From Pontederia crassipes (taxonomy: Eukaryota; Streptophyta; Magnoliopsida; Commelinales; Pontederiaceae): 64,000 nucleotides of DNA. Shown here piece by piece: positions 1 to 10,827 of this stretch; positions within the stretch are counted from its first letter, which is position 1; the number at the start of each line of letters is the position of its first letter. A program made the position numbers and the translations under genes. Location: NCBI GenBank assembly GCA_030549335.1, contig CM060198.1, positions 49,751,353-49,815,352 on the forward strand. The letters run 5' to 3'. Under the pieces are notes generated by a model, which saw nothing but the letters and a program-made list of their open reading frames with translations, made no database searches and was not told the origin of the DNA.

Positions 1-715
1 TGTATCTTTTGGGATTTACCACATTGGAAGGATTGTTTAATATGTCATAATTTGGATGTCATGCACATTGAGAAAAATGTGTTTGATAATGTATTCAAAA
101 CTATAATGAACATTAAGGGTAAAACAAAAGACAACCTCAAGGCGAAACTAGATTTGAAGAAGTACTGTCGACGGCTAGAGTTGCACCTAATTAATTTACC
201 TAATGGTAGATTATCTAAGCCCAAGGCAAGTTATGCTCTCACAAGAGCAGAAAACGCAAGTGTGTCGATGGATCCAAGAGCTTAGAATGTCGGTGGTTAT
301 GCATCAAATTTGACAAGATATGTGAATATGAATAACTTGCGTTTATTTGACATGAAAAGTCACGACTGTAATATTTTTATGGAAATCTTGCTTCCTATTA
401 CATTTTCATCTTTGTCGAAGAAGATTTGAATGCCGATCATGAAATTGAGTCAATTCTTCAGAGAATTGTGTTCAACAACAATAACTGTGGAAAATATGAG
501 GCAATCGAAGCATAATATTCCGATAATTTTGTGTAAGTTAGAACGAATATTTCCGCCAAGATTGTTTTATTCCATTGAGCACTTATCTATTCATTTGCCA
601 TATGAAGCAATGGTAGGTGAACCAGTACAATATAAGTGGATGTATCAATTTGAAAAATATTTTCCTTCTTTACCTTTTCTAAAGAACATGTTAGTTTTAT
701 AATTTCACATGCATG
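1..715 (+). pseudogene. CACTA (En/Spm) TNP2 transposase relic
   Basis: The translation matches the C-terminal part of plant CACTA TNP2 transposases. It has the block around HNLDVMHIEKNVFDN (from about position 45), then YASNL, MKSHDC, FFRELCST, ILCKLERIFPP and HLPYEA, in the family order. TNP2 would bind and cut the terminal inverted repeats of its element. The frame is broken: one frame stops at 285 while the family motif continues in the next frame, and another stop precedes the block starting at 430. The protein start lies before the window. With the Ptta-like piece at 3228-3660 and the subterminal repeats at 3880-4320 it forms one old CACTA element that a copia element later entered. The family call is firm and the gene is dead. 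Confidence 0.85.
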
Positions 716-799
716 TGTAATTTTCAAAGTTTCAATTTCATTTTTTAGTTTTTTAATCTCATATAGTCATTTTTCATTTCCCTCTTTAGTTGAAAAATA

Positions 800-1972
800 T
801 CATTTTATGAGAGAGGAGAGTTCTTCGTTTACATCTAAAAAACATTTTCTTCAAAAAATCTTGATGAGTCATTATTTAAAATTAAAGAATTTGAAGTTAC
901 CACATCGTTGTGTACCATTAGACACAAGTATGCATCCTCACTAAAAAAGTTTGATGAGTCATTTGATTCATCTTCACTCTTTATATTTCTTCTTCTTTTC
1001 CTTCTGAAATGTCTCCTTTTTGTCTTTTAAGTGATGTTTACATAATCCTTTTTCCGACTTCTCACTTTTTTCTTTAAATTTCACCAACTTGAGATATTTG
1101 TCAAGTTTTCTTGTATAACGGATGAGTTTCTTTTCGCCCACTTCTTCTTCACTTCAGTTATCTTCATTTTCGTTTATTTTCAAAGTCAATGTCTTCTTTT
1201 TCGGAGCATTGGATTCTTCTTCTTCTTGGATTCCGATCTCATAGGTTAGAAGTAAATCAATAAGATAATCAAAATCTAATTTGTTCAGATCCTTTTCTTC
1301 GATCACCATCCTTTTTGTATGCCATTGGGAGGAGAGAGACTTGAGAATCTTTTTCACTTTTTGAAGATTAGTTCTACGCTCGCACAAACATGTTAAGCCA
1401 TTCACAATATCATTAAATCGAGCAACCATATCATTTATGGATTCATTTTCATGCATCTTGAAGGAATCATATTGATGATTCAAAATATTTAATTTATATT
1501 ATTTGACTTTATCCATTCCTTCATAAGTAGTAATGAGTTTCTCCCAAATTTCGGTTGCACTTTCACAATTAGAAATTCGATTAAAATCCGTTGAATCTAA
1601 AGCACAATAAAAATATTCTTTGCTTTCCAATCCAATTTCAAAAAAAATTTCTGTCTTTCGTCATGTTCGGTAGGTAATTTTTTATAAAGATAATAACATT
1701 TTTCAACGATATCCCATATGTTAATATCAATAGAACAAATGTATGCTTGACTCCTAATTTTCCAATATTGAAAATTTGATGCATTTAAAAGAAGAGGATG
1801 GCTAATTGATTGTCCTTCGGCGAAAACACATCCACTTGATGTCATAGCTCTTAAGATGGTTAAATATTAAAGCAAGATAATTGAATCTTAAAAAGACTAG
1901 ATCTAAAAATGATTAAATTTTAAAACAAGATGATTCAAAAAATTAAAACGAGAGCAACCCGCTCTGATACCA
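800..1972 (-). pseudogene. Ty1/copia gag relic with primer binding site
   Basis: On the minus strand an N-terminal gag piece (1845-1597) has the copia pattern of a short leader followed by NFQYWKIR. A second piece (1483-1154) has the UBN2-type gag signature, with ESINDMVARFNDIVNGL and LPSQW-like residues. Degraded acidic and lysine-rich sequence continues to about 800. The complement of a tRNA-iMet primer binding site (TGGTATCAGAGC) lies at 1961-1972, two bases from the adjoining LTR, which fixes the orientation. No protease, integrase or RT is present, so the element is truncated. It sits inside the CACTA relic. Confidence 0.75.
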
Positions 1973-1974
1973 AT

Positions 1975-3170
1975 TGTAGGATCCCAAAGGGCACCAAGAG
2001 GAAGAGTGAATTGGTCTTCAAATGTTTAATCAAAAGTATCGATTTTAAAAAGATCATCGCGGAAGCACTAAATTGATTATTAAAATCTTTGCAAATAAAA
2101 CAATTCAGATCATAAACATAATATGAATAGGGAGAGAGAGAGAAAATCAAACGTAAAGCCACGGTGATTGTTGACGAGGTTCGGTCACACCTTAGCCTAT
2201 GTCCCCGCTCCGACTTCTCGACTTTATCGGAGATTCCAGTAGTCCCTTCCTTTGTTTTAAATAGGGCAAGGAAGAAAGCCCTTTACATCAATCACCTTTT
2301 CTCCGCTTCGAGAGGTAAGGCACACATCTCCTCTAATGAAACTAATCTATTTCTCTCGCTCAAGAGATAAGATTTTGAACATCTTTTACACAGGAGCTCT
2401 CTCAGTATTGTTCTAAATAAAATGCTTATCTCTTTTACAATGTTAAACTCACAAGAGAATGAGAGAAATAAGAGAAAACTTAAAACGAAAACTTCAAGTA
2501 ATGATCTCATTTCGATAACTTGAAGTTTTTTTTCAAGGCTTGAATGGATGCCTTTCCTTCTGACTTTGGCACTCCTTTTATAGGCTTCAACAAGTGAGAA
2601 AGTCGTACAAAAATCATTTCACACTTTTCTCCTTCAAATTTGACCGCTACTCGGAGGCTAGTCGATCGCACATATGGACCAGTCGACCGGTACACTTTCT
2701 TTTATGAAAAAAATATGAACGTTGGTGAATTCTGCAATGTCCGGTCAACCTGTGTTCTGGACTGGTCGACTGGTACCTCGACCGGTATAGTCTTGACATT
2801 CTATATGTTGAAAATGGACATTTTTTGCACTGACCGGTCGACCTGTATTCTGGACCGGTCGACTTGTGTTCTGGACCGGTCGACCTGTGTTCTAGCCGGC
2901 AGCTCGACTGCCTTGCACTATTTTAAGCATAACTTTTTGCACAGTTATCTAAATTAGATATCTTGAATTCTATGGAAAGCTAACAGAATTCTCTACAGCT
3001 TTTATATTTATGATTCATCCAAAATCTAATAGATAGTTAATTATTTAATCAAAGTGTGGTGCATAAAGTTATCCCTTTTTCTTTAAACTTTTTAAGCATT
3101 TTAACTTTAATCTTCGAGGTTTGTATCATCGAAATATAATTTTATATGTCATTAAAACTTAGATCCAACA
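1975..3170 (-). mobile_element. Copia 5' LTR (minus orientation)
   Basis: The block begins TGTAGGATC and ends GATCCAACA on the plus strand, an inverted terminal pair typical of an LTR. It lies next to the primer binding site at 1961-1972, so it is the 5' LTR of a minus-strand element of about 1.2 kb. It contains an array of GTCGACC-containing units at about 2650-2900. ORFs here are low-complexity and are not genes. The partner LTR is not in the window, so no target duplication can be tested. Confidence 0.7.
2655..2900. repeat. Array of GGTCGACC units inside the LTR
   Basis: Near-palindromic GACCGGTCGACC motifs recur. The clearest are three units of about 21 bp at roughly 2830-2895, each followed by a variant of TGTGTTCTG. 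Looser copies lie upstream at about 2660-2780. The repeats are internal to the copia LTR. Confidence 0.75.
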
Positions 3171-3227
3171 TGCTCGGGAGACATGGGTAAGAAAATATTT
3201 CATAACATAAGATAGTAAATTCGTCAT

Positions 3228-3660
3228 GTGAAAATAGTTGATGTATTTTTTTCTAAATTTCTCGAGGGTTACAAAACAAGAGAAGCCGAGCATATTACAC
3301 AAGCCATGCAGGAGGGGACCACACCGCTGACCCCTCGACAACTTTGGACATATCGTGTCGGCGTCAAGAAGGCTCGCATTTACGATCTCGGATCATCTGT
3401 TAGTAGTGCAGATACTGGATATGACCATAAATCGATATCCGGTTCCCCGAGTCAAGATATGCAATGACTTTTTGACAATACGTGGGAATAATGTTTATCC
3501 GATGTTCGATAGGAGATCAGGAGATTACGTAGGAACTCAGACAAGAGTTCGAAGAACGTGAGCGACTCATGGCATTAGCTCAAAAGAAAGAGATGCGTCA
3601 AATGATGTGTGGCGAGCTTGATGACGACGACGATGTTGTGTTGTATTTGACGTTTGAACA
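3228..3660 (+). pseudogene. Ptta/En-Spm-type CACTA accessory ORF relic
   Basis: Broken frames encode a segment with KKARIYDLGSS, resembling the GRVYGLGS motif of the plant Ptta/En/Spm transposase family (Transposase_24), the usual second ORF of CACTA elements. A charged tail (EFEERERLMALAQKKEMRQMM-like) follows at about 3545-3610, also typical. It lies between the copia LTR and the CACTA subterminal repeats, as expected for the 3' ORF of the element whose TNP2 part is at 1-715. The family call rests on few residues. Confidence 0.5.
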
Positions 3661-3879
3661 TTTGACGTTATGTTGTATTGACATTTGACGTTTTTCAATT
3701 TCATTTACTTTAGTATTTACTTAAATGATTTATTTAATTTGCTTTAAAATTATTTACTGAAATGATTTATTAAATGATTTATAATAAATGTTTTTTAAAT
3801 GATTTACTAAAATGTTTTTTAATTTACGTTTATTTAAATTATTCATTTACGTTTGTGTTAATTTTTTATTTCTTTTTTT

Positions 3880-4320
3880 TTGTTCTGACGGCTCAGACCG
3901 TCGATAGTCAAATTCAACGGTTCTAGCCGTCGATAACTATCGACGATTTGAGCCGTCGAAACTTATAGAAGGTCGGACCCATCGATAAATATCAACGATT
4001 CAAATCGTCGATACACTATCGATGGCTATAACCGCCAAAGTATCGATGGCTATAACCGTCAATAGTATCGACGGCTCAAATCGTTGATAAATATCAATGA
4101 CTCAAACCGTCTTAAGTCTCGATTGTTTGACAGCTCGGCCTGCCAAATTGATCGTCGAAGATTTCGACCATCATGTGGTAACCGTCGAAAATAATTTGTG
4201 ACGCATAATTTTCGGGCAGATACTATTCGTTGAAAAACCCATCGAAAAGTGTTATTTTCGACGATTTTTTACTGAACACAGACTATCTTAACCGTCAGAA
4301 AACGTGCTTTTCTTGTAGTG
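3880..4320 (+). mobile_element. CACTA 3' subterminal repeats and terminus
   Basis: About a dozen degenerate units of the form ATCGACGGCTCAAACCGTC, in both orientations, fill 3885-4290. They are followed by TTTCTTGTAGTG ending at 4320. TTGTAGTG is the canonical CACTA right terminus, and a dense short-unit subterminal array is the family's transposase-binding region. The base after the terminus (4321) is where similarity to segment B begins (compare about 47430), so this is the exact insertion edge. The left end is outside the window. Confidence 0.85.
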
Positions 4321-4376
4321 CCATTGACCTAATTTCCTTGATTTTAATAAGAGAAACAAAGGAGGAGGGGTCCCGC

Positions 4377-4834
4377 TAGGTGTGTTCACCGAAGATCCAA
4401 CCCGACCTAGGGTCGGGTCGGGTTCAGGTTGGAAAATTTCAATCCGAGTTGACCCGACCCGACTCGATGACCTGAGTTTTACTTTTTTAAAAAAACATTT
4501 AAATGATTTTTTATTAATTTAAAAGTTTTATATCATTAAAAATTGAAAATAATATAAAATAAACTATTTTAAATGTAGAAAAATATATATTTAAAACAAT
4601 ATGTTTTGATATTTAAAAATATTTTATTTAGTATTAAAAATAAAGTAATAAATGCTTTTTTATATTATAAAATTAAAAAATTAAAAAAGAACAATGGTGG
4701 TCGGGTAACCTGACCACTCGACCTTACCCGACCGGGGTCGGGTCATAGGAAAAAAAAGGGAAACCCAACCCGACCCGTCTCGGCCAAACTTGGCCGGGCC
4801 GGATCGAGTCAAATCCGACCCGTGAATAAACCTA
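4377..4834. mobile_element. hAT-like MITE, segment A copy
   Basis: A 458-bp AT-rich element with ends TAGGTGTGTTCAC and GTGAATAAACCTA. It is the degraded version of the segment B copy at 47480-47973, whose ends are TAGGGGTGTTCAC and GTGAACACCCCTA. Terminal stretches are rich in GGGTCGGGTC-like words. The flanking 8-mers GGTCCCGC and AGCCCCGC agree at 6 of 8 positions, consistent with an old hAT-size target duplication. It encodes nothing. Its presence in both segments places the insertion before the duplication. Confidence 0.65.
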
Positions 4835-5310
4835 AGCCCCGCCTTCTTCCCTCTCTCTTCTCCGGGGCCAGAGAGGAGAGGGGTGGGGGCGGCCGCCCCC
4901 TCCTCTTCTCCCTTCAGTTGCCGATGCTCAGGCGACCCCACCCTCTCCGTCAGCCACCCTCGATATTGACGTCTTCCCTTGCCGGCGAGGACGTTGATAA
5001 TCAGAGAGAGAGGAGGGGTGATATTATATTTTTATTTTAATCTTATTTTATTATTTATATTTATTTTATTATTTTAATAATTTTTTGATGTAGAGGGCAG
5101 TCTGCGTGGCAGTGTCACATGGGACAGTTGCCTGCATGGCGGAGAGAGAACATCATCCCGTAGCTTAGCAATCGGAGAATGGGCGTTGTAGTGAAATGGG
5201 CATTCCGTGAAAGAAGTTAAAAGCTGGAAGGTAATCTAGTTACATAGTAAAGTTGGAGGATAATGAGAGAATGGTCAAAGTTGGAGAATACTTGACATAA
5301 TTTATCCACT
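4835..5310. repeat. Non-coding block shared with segment B
   Basis: A GC-rich stretch (4835-5010) is followed by sequence from about 5090 with AAGTTGGAGG, ACTTGACATAATTTATCC and GTGGCGGAGAGAG words. The latter part resembles one arm of the foldback family at 21585-22253. The same order is present at 47974-48410. No coding potential is visible beyond low-complexity ORFs. Confidence 0.5.
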
Positions 5311-6025
5311 GTCATACAGACTTTAGGGGCATTACAATATGCGATTTTAACGGGGCCAGATATTGCTTATAGTGTCAATTGTGTCTCACAATTCATACAG
5401 ACACCCTCTACATAACATTGGCAACATGTTACAAGAATCCTATGGTACCTTAATGACACATTCGTTAGTCTGCTAATCTCCCCTCCCAAACAACACTCTC
5501 TACGGGCATTCTGCATTGCCAACTAGGCAGGTGATCCGGTTACTCTTAAATTATTTGGCGGCTATGGAATCTATTTTGGTAGCAATCTCATCTCCTGGAC
5601 AACAAATGAGCAACATACAATCTCTTGTTCGTCAACAAAATCATACGAACTCATATGGCTTCGCACTCTTCTTCATGAACTACAATTGCCACTTATCTCT
5701 CCTCTGACCTTACGGTGAAGAACTACAATTGCCACTTATCTCTCCTCTGACCTTACGGTGAAGAACTACAATTGCCACTTATCTCTCCTCTGACCTTACG
5801 GTGTGACAACATTGTACAATGCATCTCACAGCCAATCCAATTTTTCATGCAAGAACGAAGAACGTCGACGTGAATTATCATTTTGTGAAGTTTCCTTACA
5901 ATGCGGTTTGTCTCCTCCAAAGACTAAATTGCATATATATGGCGAAACCATTATGTGGTGCACGTTTTCAGTTTATTTACAATAAACTCCGCCTATGTCT
6001 GCGGCCACGTTGGGCTTAAGGGGGT
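5311..6025 (+). pseudogene. Ty1/copia RNase H-end relic (segment A)
   Basis: The C-terminal end of a copia polyprotein is readable across several frames: ALQYAILTGPDIAYSVN, then HWQHVTRILWYLN, YFGSNLISW, ELIWLRTLLHELQLP and, after damage, CDNI. These belong to the region between RT and RNase H and to RNase H itself. Frameshifts, stops and a 43-bp tandem triplication (5677-5803) break it. A polypurine stretch (AAGGGGG, about 6018-6024) leads into a 3' LTR. The orthologous relic in segment B is at 48410-49260 and lacks the triplication. Confidence 0.8.
5677..5803 (+). repeat. 43-bp tandem triplication in copia relic
   Basis: Three near-identical units begin at 5677, 5720 and 5763 with GAACTACAATTGCCACTTAT and run to ACGGTGA. 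Segment B has one unit at the matching place (about 48998-49040), so the expansion is specific to A. Confidence 0.9.
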
Positions 6026-6227
6026 TGTAATGGAACACGTACATCAGTTTACTCGGTCATCAACCACCTCAACGATCATCGAGTCTAGCACTTGCATATC
6101 CCCTGCCACTATTTTTATACCTGAATGCTAGGATTGCCACTATGCAAGTTGTATATATAGACACACATGTATGTGTTGTGTTTGTGGGGAATATAATATA
6201 CTTTCTCTGCGTGTATTTTTAGTAGCA
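6026..6227 (+). mobile_element. Copia 3' LTR (segment A)
   Basis: It begins TGTAATGGAACACG directly after a polypurine tract and ends about AGTAGCA. It includes a TATATATAGACAC stretch that may be its promoter. The matching LTR in segment B is 49261-49460. Length near 200 bp. The element's 5' half is missing. Confidence 0.6.
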
Positions 6228-6863
6228 CCCCCAAACTAATGCTCAGAACACCTGATCGACAGGATTTTGAAAGATGCTATCTAATTTCATGATATTTTTT
6301 ACTTTGATAAGTTAACATAAATTTATACAAAAGAATATTCAAATACAATAAATTTAATTTTAACGAAAGGAAAAACTATATGATACTTAATGACTTATGA
6401 GTTATAGACTTTTATCTATCAAATATTCTATCCTTACTAATGTTCATATTTATATGCATGCCAACTATTAAAAGAGCAACCATTTATCTCATCATCGTCA
6501 TTTATTCAACCTACAACGATGCAAGTACAAAAGAAAATTTCAATTAGCATACATTCATTACATAAAGTCACCCAATAGTAATGTATAAATCATGCATAAA
6601 CTGTTAACACACACTAACAATCAAATTCATATCAATATGCATAAATATAGCACCAGTAATAGGATTGTGCACTTCAAAATTATGAGAATAGGAGTCTATT
6701 TATAAGATTTTGGAATAAATTAATTTCAATTACCAAAATTTTGAATTCTGATCTTCTAATTAATTTGAACTTTTATCACAACTAAAAGTCCAAAAGAATT
6801 AACTCTTATGTGAATTTTAAATTTCAAACCAACCCAAACTCCTTTCTTATTTATTATTTCGAA
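6228..6863. other. AT-rich intergenic DNA, no gene seen
   Basis: Collinear with 49461-50094 in segment B. I see no open frame, RNA gene or repeat of note. It ends with GAA at 6861-6863, the target duplication of the CACTA element that follows. Confidence 0.7.
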
Positions 6864-7830
6864 CACTACAACAAAATATGTTTATTGGGACAAAAAAATT
6901 TGGTTCCAAACTCATCAATTTTGGTCTCTATTTCTTTTCGGGACAAAAATTTTTTTAGCCTCCATTGGTTCCTAAAAGTTGGTCTTTAAAAGTTTTGGGA
7001 ACAAAAAATTTGTGTTGAATTCCAAAAGTATCACTTTTAGACACTAATCTATTGGTCCCTATAAAATTATGCAATGGTCCCTAATAACTACCTTTGGTCC
7101 CAAATCAAAATAGTTTTGGCAACAAAAAAATCAAGTAATTGACACCAAAAAATTGGTTCCTAATAATATACTTTTAGGAACCTAGAGGTTGGTCCCTAAT
7201 AATATATTTATAAAGATCAACATGCTGGTCCTCGTATATATTTATCTCCAACAATGTACTAGTAGTCAATTTATGAATTTCTAAATTTACAGACATTAGA
7301 CAATAAAAATTAAGATGCAAAAAGGATTTCAGCCACAAAATTTCTTATTCATCCTTGATTCATTACAAAAGTAATGCTTAAAAAATATTAGAAGTGTCAT
7401 CCACAAAACTTTATATTACCCCTCTATCCACAAATCTTATGTAATTTGTTTCTGCAACACATACTTGAAGACTTGATTAAGAGCTCAAGCAGTTCTTCCA
7501 AGCACTGTAAATCAATCGTTTAACCATCCGGAAAGAAAAGCACGAACACAAATTTCATTCCTTATCTTCAGAAATCATGAGAATGCTGAGATTTGTCTGG
7601 CTACCATACTCTTGTGGTCCTCCTCCAGCAACCAAGCACAGTGTCCAACTATCCAAGTAGTCCAGTTGACAACATGCAGATATTTGCTTCTCAATGATGA
7701 CCCATCAGTGGATGAACTCATGCATGGCTGTTTCAAGAAAAAAAAAAGAAGACCAAAAGATTTTTATAACAAGGAAAAATCCACAAGTAACAAAGAAGTA
7801 CTGCAGTGACATGGGACACTTGCTACATAT

Positions 7831-7876
<46 letters not shown>

Positions 7877-8045
7877 TGCTTGAAGATTGAAGACCCACTG
7901 AATTAGCTGTGACAGGCATTACATGGCGAGTGCACCTTGTCCAAATCTGAGTTGGTCGTGACACTGCCAGAATATGCTCAGATATATTAGATGCCATGCA
8001 CATAGCAACATCTCCAAATCTATAAAGGTTTATGGCATCACTGAC

Positions 8046-8741
8046 TCTTGAGTAAGTCTTTTGATTGCGACGAGCTGGCCATCCTCTAGGCATCCCTTGT
8101 AAACTTCTGCAAACCCACCCATGCCTATGATGTTCTCTGCAAAGGAAGGAAAAAAAAAAGAAGAACAAAGGAAGAATCAGTTTACATTTTGCAATGAATC
8201 AGACAGCTAAAACGTTCAGGACCATGCATCGAAATCTAGCTCGAAATGAGAAGAGCCATGTTCAGATTTCCACAGCTTGAGCATGCTGATGAGTTGATTC
8301 CAGTGCGAAAGACAAATCAATGGAGGGAAGCGTTACCTGGACTGAAGTCATTCGTAGCACTTCGGAGCTCCATCAGAGTAAAGGTCTTCTAGGAAGGCTT
8401 AAAGAAGGGCTGCGACTCATCATGATCAAATGTCGTATCCATGACCAACAAATTAACATCTCCGTCAGTTGAATCCGGTTCTGAAACTTGAGCGCCCTCC
8501 GCATTGCTCTTCTTCGACTGCTTCGCGACACCGAAGGGCGGGAAGCTCGACAGCAGCCTCAACGACCTCTTGCACCATATGCTGACGATTCCTTTCCAGA
8601 GCGGGTTCTCCTTCGACGCCATTGCTGCGTCAGGGTATGAAGTGCTGGCCTTGGAGGAGCCATTCTCCGAATCCGAACTCCTCATGTTTTCTTCCAGGAC
8701 GCATCTTGGGGAGCCTTCTTCCCTGTTTTCCTCCTCGTCCT
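8046..8741 (-). pseudogene. RBK-type receptor-like cytoplasmic kinase fragment
   Basis: On the minus strand the first exon (8741-8337) encodes an acidic, serine-rich leader, then NPLWKGIVSIWCKRS, SSFPPFGV, a stop where RBK family members have tryptophan (FFKPS-stop-KTFTL), and ELRSATNDFSP. A donor (CCAG/GTAACG) ends it and an acceptor (TTTGCAG) starts the next exon at 8136, which joins in phase to [15 protein letters not shown] and [10 protein letters not shown]. These are the glycine-rich loop and the ATP-binding lysine of class VI RLCKs (ROP-binding kinases). Everything past the N-lobe start is absent. An upstream exon may lie at about 8925-8836 (MESLLEFKDW). The intact introns show capture at the DNA level into the CACTA. 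It is not a functional kinase gene. Confidence 0.8.
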
Positions 8742-10269
8742 CTGCACACACCAAACAAGATTTGATTCTTAGCTACATGCATGTAATCCATTTTTTTTCT
8801 TTATCCTGCAACAGGAAGTCTATATAATGTTCAATGTACACATCAAACCTCTCGAAGATGTGCGCGCCGCTCGAATGACCAATCTTTGAATTCTAGGAGG
8901 CTTTCCATTCCGATCTGAACAAACATGCAATTCAACCAGTTGATATAAGAGTTACTGCTGATCCGAAACATGATAAAATTTCAGCTCCCAGTACTGGAAA
9001 AGAGTTACTTTGCGAATTAGGTACCTTGAAGGGGACGATGACGCAGAACAAGAACCATTGCTGATCTTAATTAGGGACACCTTGGACTCCCTTAAGAAAA
9101 CTTCGACAATAATTTGAGTTAACTACTGACCTCTTGTTATCGTATCAAACTAATATTGGTATCCACAAGGAAAAATAAAATGCAATATAGGGCTCATGAT
9201 TTTACCTAGTGATCTCCAAATAGGTGCTGGCGGTGGGTGAAAAGCAGGAGCACCTGCATAGCCTGCGCGAGGATTTTAGTCGCCACCAGTTCACATCTGC
9301 TTACTTTAATCGTCAGAGTTACTTTAATCTTCTGAAGGATAACTGTGTGTTATTTTTAAATAAAACAAATAGAAAATTTACCTGCTATAATAATCAAACA
9401 CACATTTCATCTGAAAGGATAACAAAGAGAGAGGGCAGTCATTTGAACCCTATTAAGTTGGAAATTCATTTATCCTCCTTACTGCTGGAAGAAAGTCAAG
9501 TCACCACATGCAATACTTGTATTTTCCAAGAACAAGTAACCAACAACTCACCTAATATTCCTCTCAAAACAAAATTCACTTAATTAGTATTCAAAATTAT
9601 ATCTTCTGAAAGATAACTGTGTGCTATTTTTAAATAAAACTAAAAGAAAATGCACAAAACTATAGCTATGTTCGCCAGAACATAAAATAATTCATCAATA
9701 AATGGGTCTAGATAAATATGATATAAAATATCAGAAAACACCATGATCATTGGATGAGCTGTTATAGATAGCAGAACAAGCTCAAATAAGTGAAGTTTCA
9801 TGGCAAATTAGCCGACAAAATTAGTGTTACTTTTAGGAGTAGAATCCAGGTAGGTGATCATTTCAGGAAAGCTTAAACTGATAGAAGGGAAAAACATAGC
9901 TCTTGTAAGAGAAGAGATTGATTACATTATGATTCAGTTAATTACATAGTGGACCTTCCATCATGCCAAGGTCTAGCATGCAATTGTTCCTTATGAGTTA
10001 TAAATCAGATTTTGTATGAAAAACTGACCACTAGCAGAAGCCTGCATGCCGGCATCACCGAAGACATTTCCATACTGATCATTATGTGCATGTTTCAGGT
10101 AGAACATACTATCTCGTAGTTGTAAGAAGAACAAGACCAGTTGAACAAATATATAAATTCATTAACAAGTAGCAGATATTTCCCAATTACATTCTTAGAG
10201 GTCCATTAACAAACACTTTGTCCGCATATGTGGCAGATAAACATAGCAGAAGCTGCAGAACATGGAGAG

Positions 10270-10700
10270 GCCGCCTTGGCTGCGATCGCAGCGTTGCAGC
10301 CATGGAGTAGATGATGAAGTTTGCTAGGAGGAGCATGACGGAGGTGGGCGTACAGGAGAAGACCTGGAAGAGCCAAACGAAGGAGGAGTTCATCTCCTGC
10401 TGGACCCTGCCCAAGATCCTCTGGAGGACCTCGTAGAACAGGACCCGCCGGAGCTAGAGGGCATAGCTCTGGAGCTCGCGGACGATGAACACCATGGAGG
10501 AAAAGGCCTTCTTTACGGAGCAGCAGGCCAATTCGCCCGCCTCCGCCATCTCAGCTGCTTCCCATCGCTTCTTCTTCTCCTTGATGTTACGGAGGGAGAG
10601 CAGCTACTCTACCCGGCTGGTGTTCTCCTCCACGATTGCCGGCACAACCTCAGTTAGTCACTCCGGAGGTTGCGACTGGATGGGGTGCCCACGACGGCTC
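10270..10700 (-). pseudogene. Host gene fragment, probably TPR-like protein
   Basis: The minus strand reads VKKAFSSMVFIVRELQSYAL, a TAG stop, LRRVLFYEVLQRILGRVQQEM, SFVWLFQ, then SVMLLLANFIIYSM. The pattern of a paired charged region followed by a hydrophobic LLANF-YSM segment resembles uncharacterised plant tetratricopeptide-repeat-like proteins. That match is from memory and is moderate. One in-frame stop, and the TPR part itself missing, mark it as a captured fragment of the CACTA. Function cannot be stated. Confidence 0.45.
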
Positions 10701-10827
10701 GACCACTGAAATGAGGCGCTAGGTTTTCCGGGAGGTAGTGCAGGAGTTAGGGCCGACTGAAATCATATTAACAAAAAGGAATAAGATTTGTGAACCACTG
10801 AAATGGGGATCAAAATTATGATTGGAC

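Noticed and set aside
5186-5193. TTGTAGTG, which could be read as a CACTA right end
   Set aside because: It lies within a block shared in order with segment B, has no left partner, no subterminal repeats and no target duplication. Chance match.
7694-8168. ORFs crossing the (AT)n run near 7833-7873
   Set aside because: They translate the microsatellite as alternating Ile/Tyr. The true signal here is the RBK exon in another frame.
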